In this document: positions 62,195 through 64,000 of the stretch, in pieces | Position numbering within the stretch: the first letter of the stretch is position 1 | Layout: each line of letters begins with the position of its first letter | From: Prorocentrum cordatum | Taxonomy: Eukaryota; Sar; Dinophyceae; Prorocentrales; Prorocentraceae | NCBI GenBank assembly: GCA_963575745.1 | Contig: CAUYUJ010021063.1 | Coordinates: 1-64,000 of the forward strand | Direction of reading: 5' to 3' | DNA length: 64,000 bases | Position numbers and translations under genes: made by a program | The notes under the pieces: generated by a model | The model's database searches: none | Told to the model about the DNA's origin: nothing | What the model saw: only the letters and a program-made list of their open reading frames with translations

Positions 62195-63146
62195 CTTCTC
62201 CGCGGGGGGGGGGGGCTTGAACGTTCGGAAATGGTGCCGAGGGGGGGCGAGCTGAGACTTCTCAGAAGGCGGCGGGGCTTCTCAGAAACCCTCGGGCCTT
62301 CTGATAGTGGTTCTATGTCTTTATGTCTTCGGGGAAGGCTTGGACAGCTTCTCGGAAGGCCCGCGGCCTTCCGAGCCTTCCGAGAAGGCCCACCCCCTCA
62401 ACATCCTGGGCTCGCCGCCGAGATGCGAAACGGCCTGTAAAAACACACAGATGTGGCCTACGGCAGGGGCACGAGGGAGCAAACAGAAAGCAAAGAAAGA
62501 CCCAGACGAGAAGCTCCCAAGCGACGTGCCAGAGCATCCACCAGGAGCGCCACATCGCATAAGCAAATAAGTCTCCTAGCACATCGCGTTGATCACCGTT
62601 TGCCTATCAGCGCAAGTGTGCCGCTATCGGGCGACGCTGCGTGACGGCGCAAAACCCTTGGCGCCCTCTACCATCCGACGGAACCACTGGACAGATCGCC
62701 CCCAGCCCCCGACCAGCTCCGCGCAAAGGGGCGAGCACATGTGCATTGTATATCCATATATCTACAGAGATAGAGGGAGGGGGGGGGAGGGAAATGTGTG
62801 TGAATACAAAACTGCGTGCACATATACCAGTATCTATACACAGGCGTATACGTGAAATTTAAACATTCAGTTTCGGGAGCCCTCCGGGCCATCCTACGCC
62901 GCCAGGGCGGGCCCAGGACCGCTTCATGGACAGTCCCGCGGAACCCCTTAACGGCCCAAGGCCGCTCCAAAGCGCCCCATGAGCGCTCAAAAAAGCCTAC
63001 GGTGGCTTCAAGACGGCCCAGGAGTTTGAAGCTGGTCGGGAGGCCCAACCAGATGCTTCGCCTACGGCGAAGCCCATATCCAACTCTGTTATTTGAGGGA
63101 GTTTCTGTGGAACTCACGTCATCCTCACCCCCGGCGCGTAGAGCAC
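62195..63146. other. Unassigned; 5' side of the carrier gene
   Basis: No further exon or promoter could be recognised. CTTCTCAGAAGGC palindromic motifs lie at 62255-62400 and a GATA/TATA-rich patch at 62750-62850. Confidence 0.4.
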
Positions 63147-64000
63147 GAGCCCAGAGCGGCCTCCGGCACCGTTTCCGGACGGATCCGCTGGATCCGCTGG
63201 ATCCGGTGACGAATCCCAAACCGGCGCCCTCGCCTGAGACATCCTCACAAAACGGGCCCCGGGGGGGATGCCCAGAGGAGCCCAGAGCGGCCTCCGGCAC
63301 CGTTTCCGGACGGATCCGCTGGATCCGCTGGATCCGCTGGATCCGGTGACGAATCCCAAACCGGCGCCCTCGCCTGAGACATCCTCACAAAACGGGCCCC
63401 GGGGGGGATGCCCAGAGGAGCCCAGAGCGGCCTCCGGCACCGTTTCCGGACGGATCCGCTGGATCCGCTGGATCCGCTGGATCCGGTGACGAATCCCAAA
63501 CCGGCGCCCTCGCCTGAGACATCCTCACAAAACGGGCCCCGGGGGGGATGCCCAGAGGAGCCCAGAGCGGCCTCCGGCACCGTTTCCGGACGGATCCGCT
63601 GGATCCGCTGGATCCGCTGGATCCGGTGACGAATCCCCAACCGGCGCCCTCGCCTGAGACATCCTCACAAAACGGGCCCCGGGGGGGATGCCCAGAGGAG
63701 CCCAGAGCGGCCTCCGGCACCGTTTCCGGACGGATCCGCTGGATCCGCTGGATCCGCTGGATCCGGTGACGAATCCCAAACCGGCGCCCTCGCCTGAGAC
63801 ATCCTCACAAAACGGGCCCCGGGGGGGATGCCCAGAGGAGCCCAGAGCGGCCTCCGGCACCGTTTCCGGACGGATCCGCTGGATCCGCTGGATCCGGTGA
63901 CGAATCCCAAACCGGCGCCCTCGCCTGAGACATCCTCACAAAACGGGCCCCGGGTGGGATGCCCAGAGGAGCCCAGAGCGGCCTCCGTGGCCGATTTTTT
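63147..64000 (+). repeat. 131/140-bp satellite array
   Basis: Units start at GAGCCCAGAGCGG: 63147, 63278, 63418, 63558, 63698, 63838 and 63969 (partial), so unit lengths are 131, 140, 140, 140, 140 and 131. The 9-bp difference is the number of GGATCCGCT copies inside each unit. The array ends with a diverged unit near the window edge, where a T run begins. Confidence 0.95.

Overview
This is eukaryotic nuclear DNA, most probably from a dinoflagellate. The window is GC-rich and packed with microsatellites and minisatellites. The one gene that can be fully traced has small exons in very large introns, and four of its five introns start with GC rather than GT, with AG|G at the joints. That splice pattern is a known dinoflagellate trait. 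I see no bacterial gene layout, no CRISPR array, and no tRNA or rRNA gene. The species cannot be named from sequence alone.

Two genes are well supported, both on the minus strand. An MLO-like seven-helix membrane protein lies at 5814-7721 (conserved core 6027-7097) and runs in frame into a (GAT)n tract that encodes an acidic, poly-Asp tail. A mitochondrial carrier (SLC25 family) spans 49098-62194 in six exons totalling 888 bases; the joined reading frame gives about 295 residues, the normal length of the family. Its introns are 7980, 202, 895, 2949 and 183 bases long and hold most of what lies between 49 and 62 kb. Weaker candidates are a saccharopine-dehydrogenase-like C-terminal exon (47027-47305, minus), a possible two-exon gene of unknown function (from 23296, plus), a broken reverse-transcriptase retroelement (about 25831-27648, plus), a possible RNase H-like fragment (40572-41055, minus) and coding-like pieces at 43.4-46.0 kb (minus).

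The rest is repeats. From 0 to 5.6 kb there are CCA, CATA/CATG, GGA and CAT arrays plus fold-back elements. From 8 to 25 kb there are TATG-type pentamers, CTC/GGA arrays, minisatellites and dispersed short elements. From 28 to 37 kb there are long CAT arrays and a 1.6-kb GGTAAT array. From 41 to 43 kb there are ATGCT and GCTAA pentamer arrays. From 63.1 kb to the end there is a 131/140-bp satellite.

The most interesting signal is a set of short inverted-repeat elements, several of which appear to be introns. Three of the five carrier introns (1, 2 and 4) carry inverted repeats just inside their splice sites, and intron 2 is flanked by an 11-bp direct repeat. This is what introner-type (transposon-derived) introns look like. 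Unrelated fold-back families occur in 2 to 5 copies elsewhere in the window, and one 160-bp family has a related unoccupied site within the same window.
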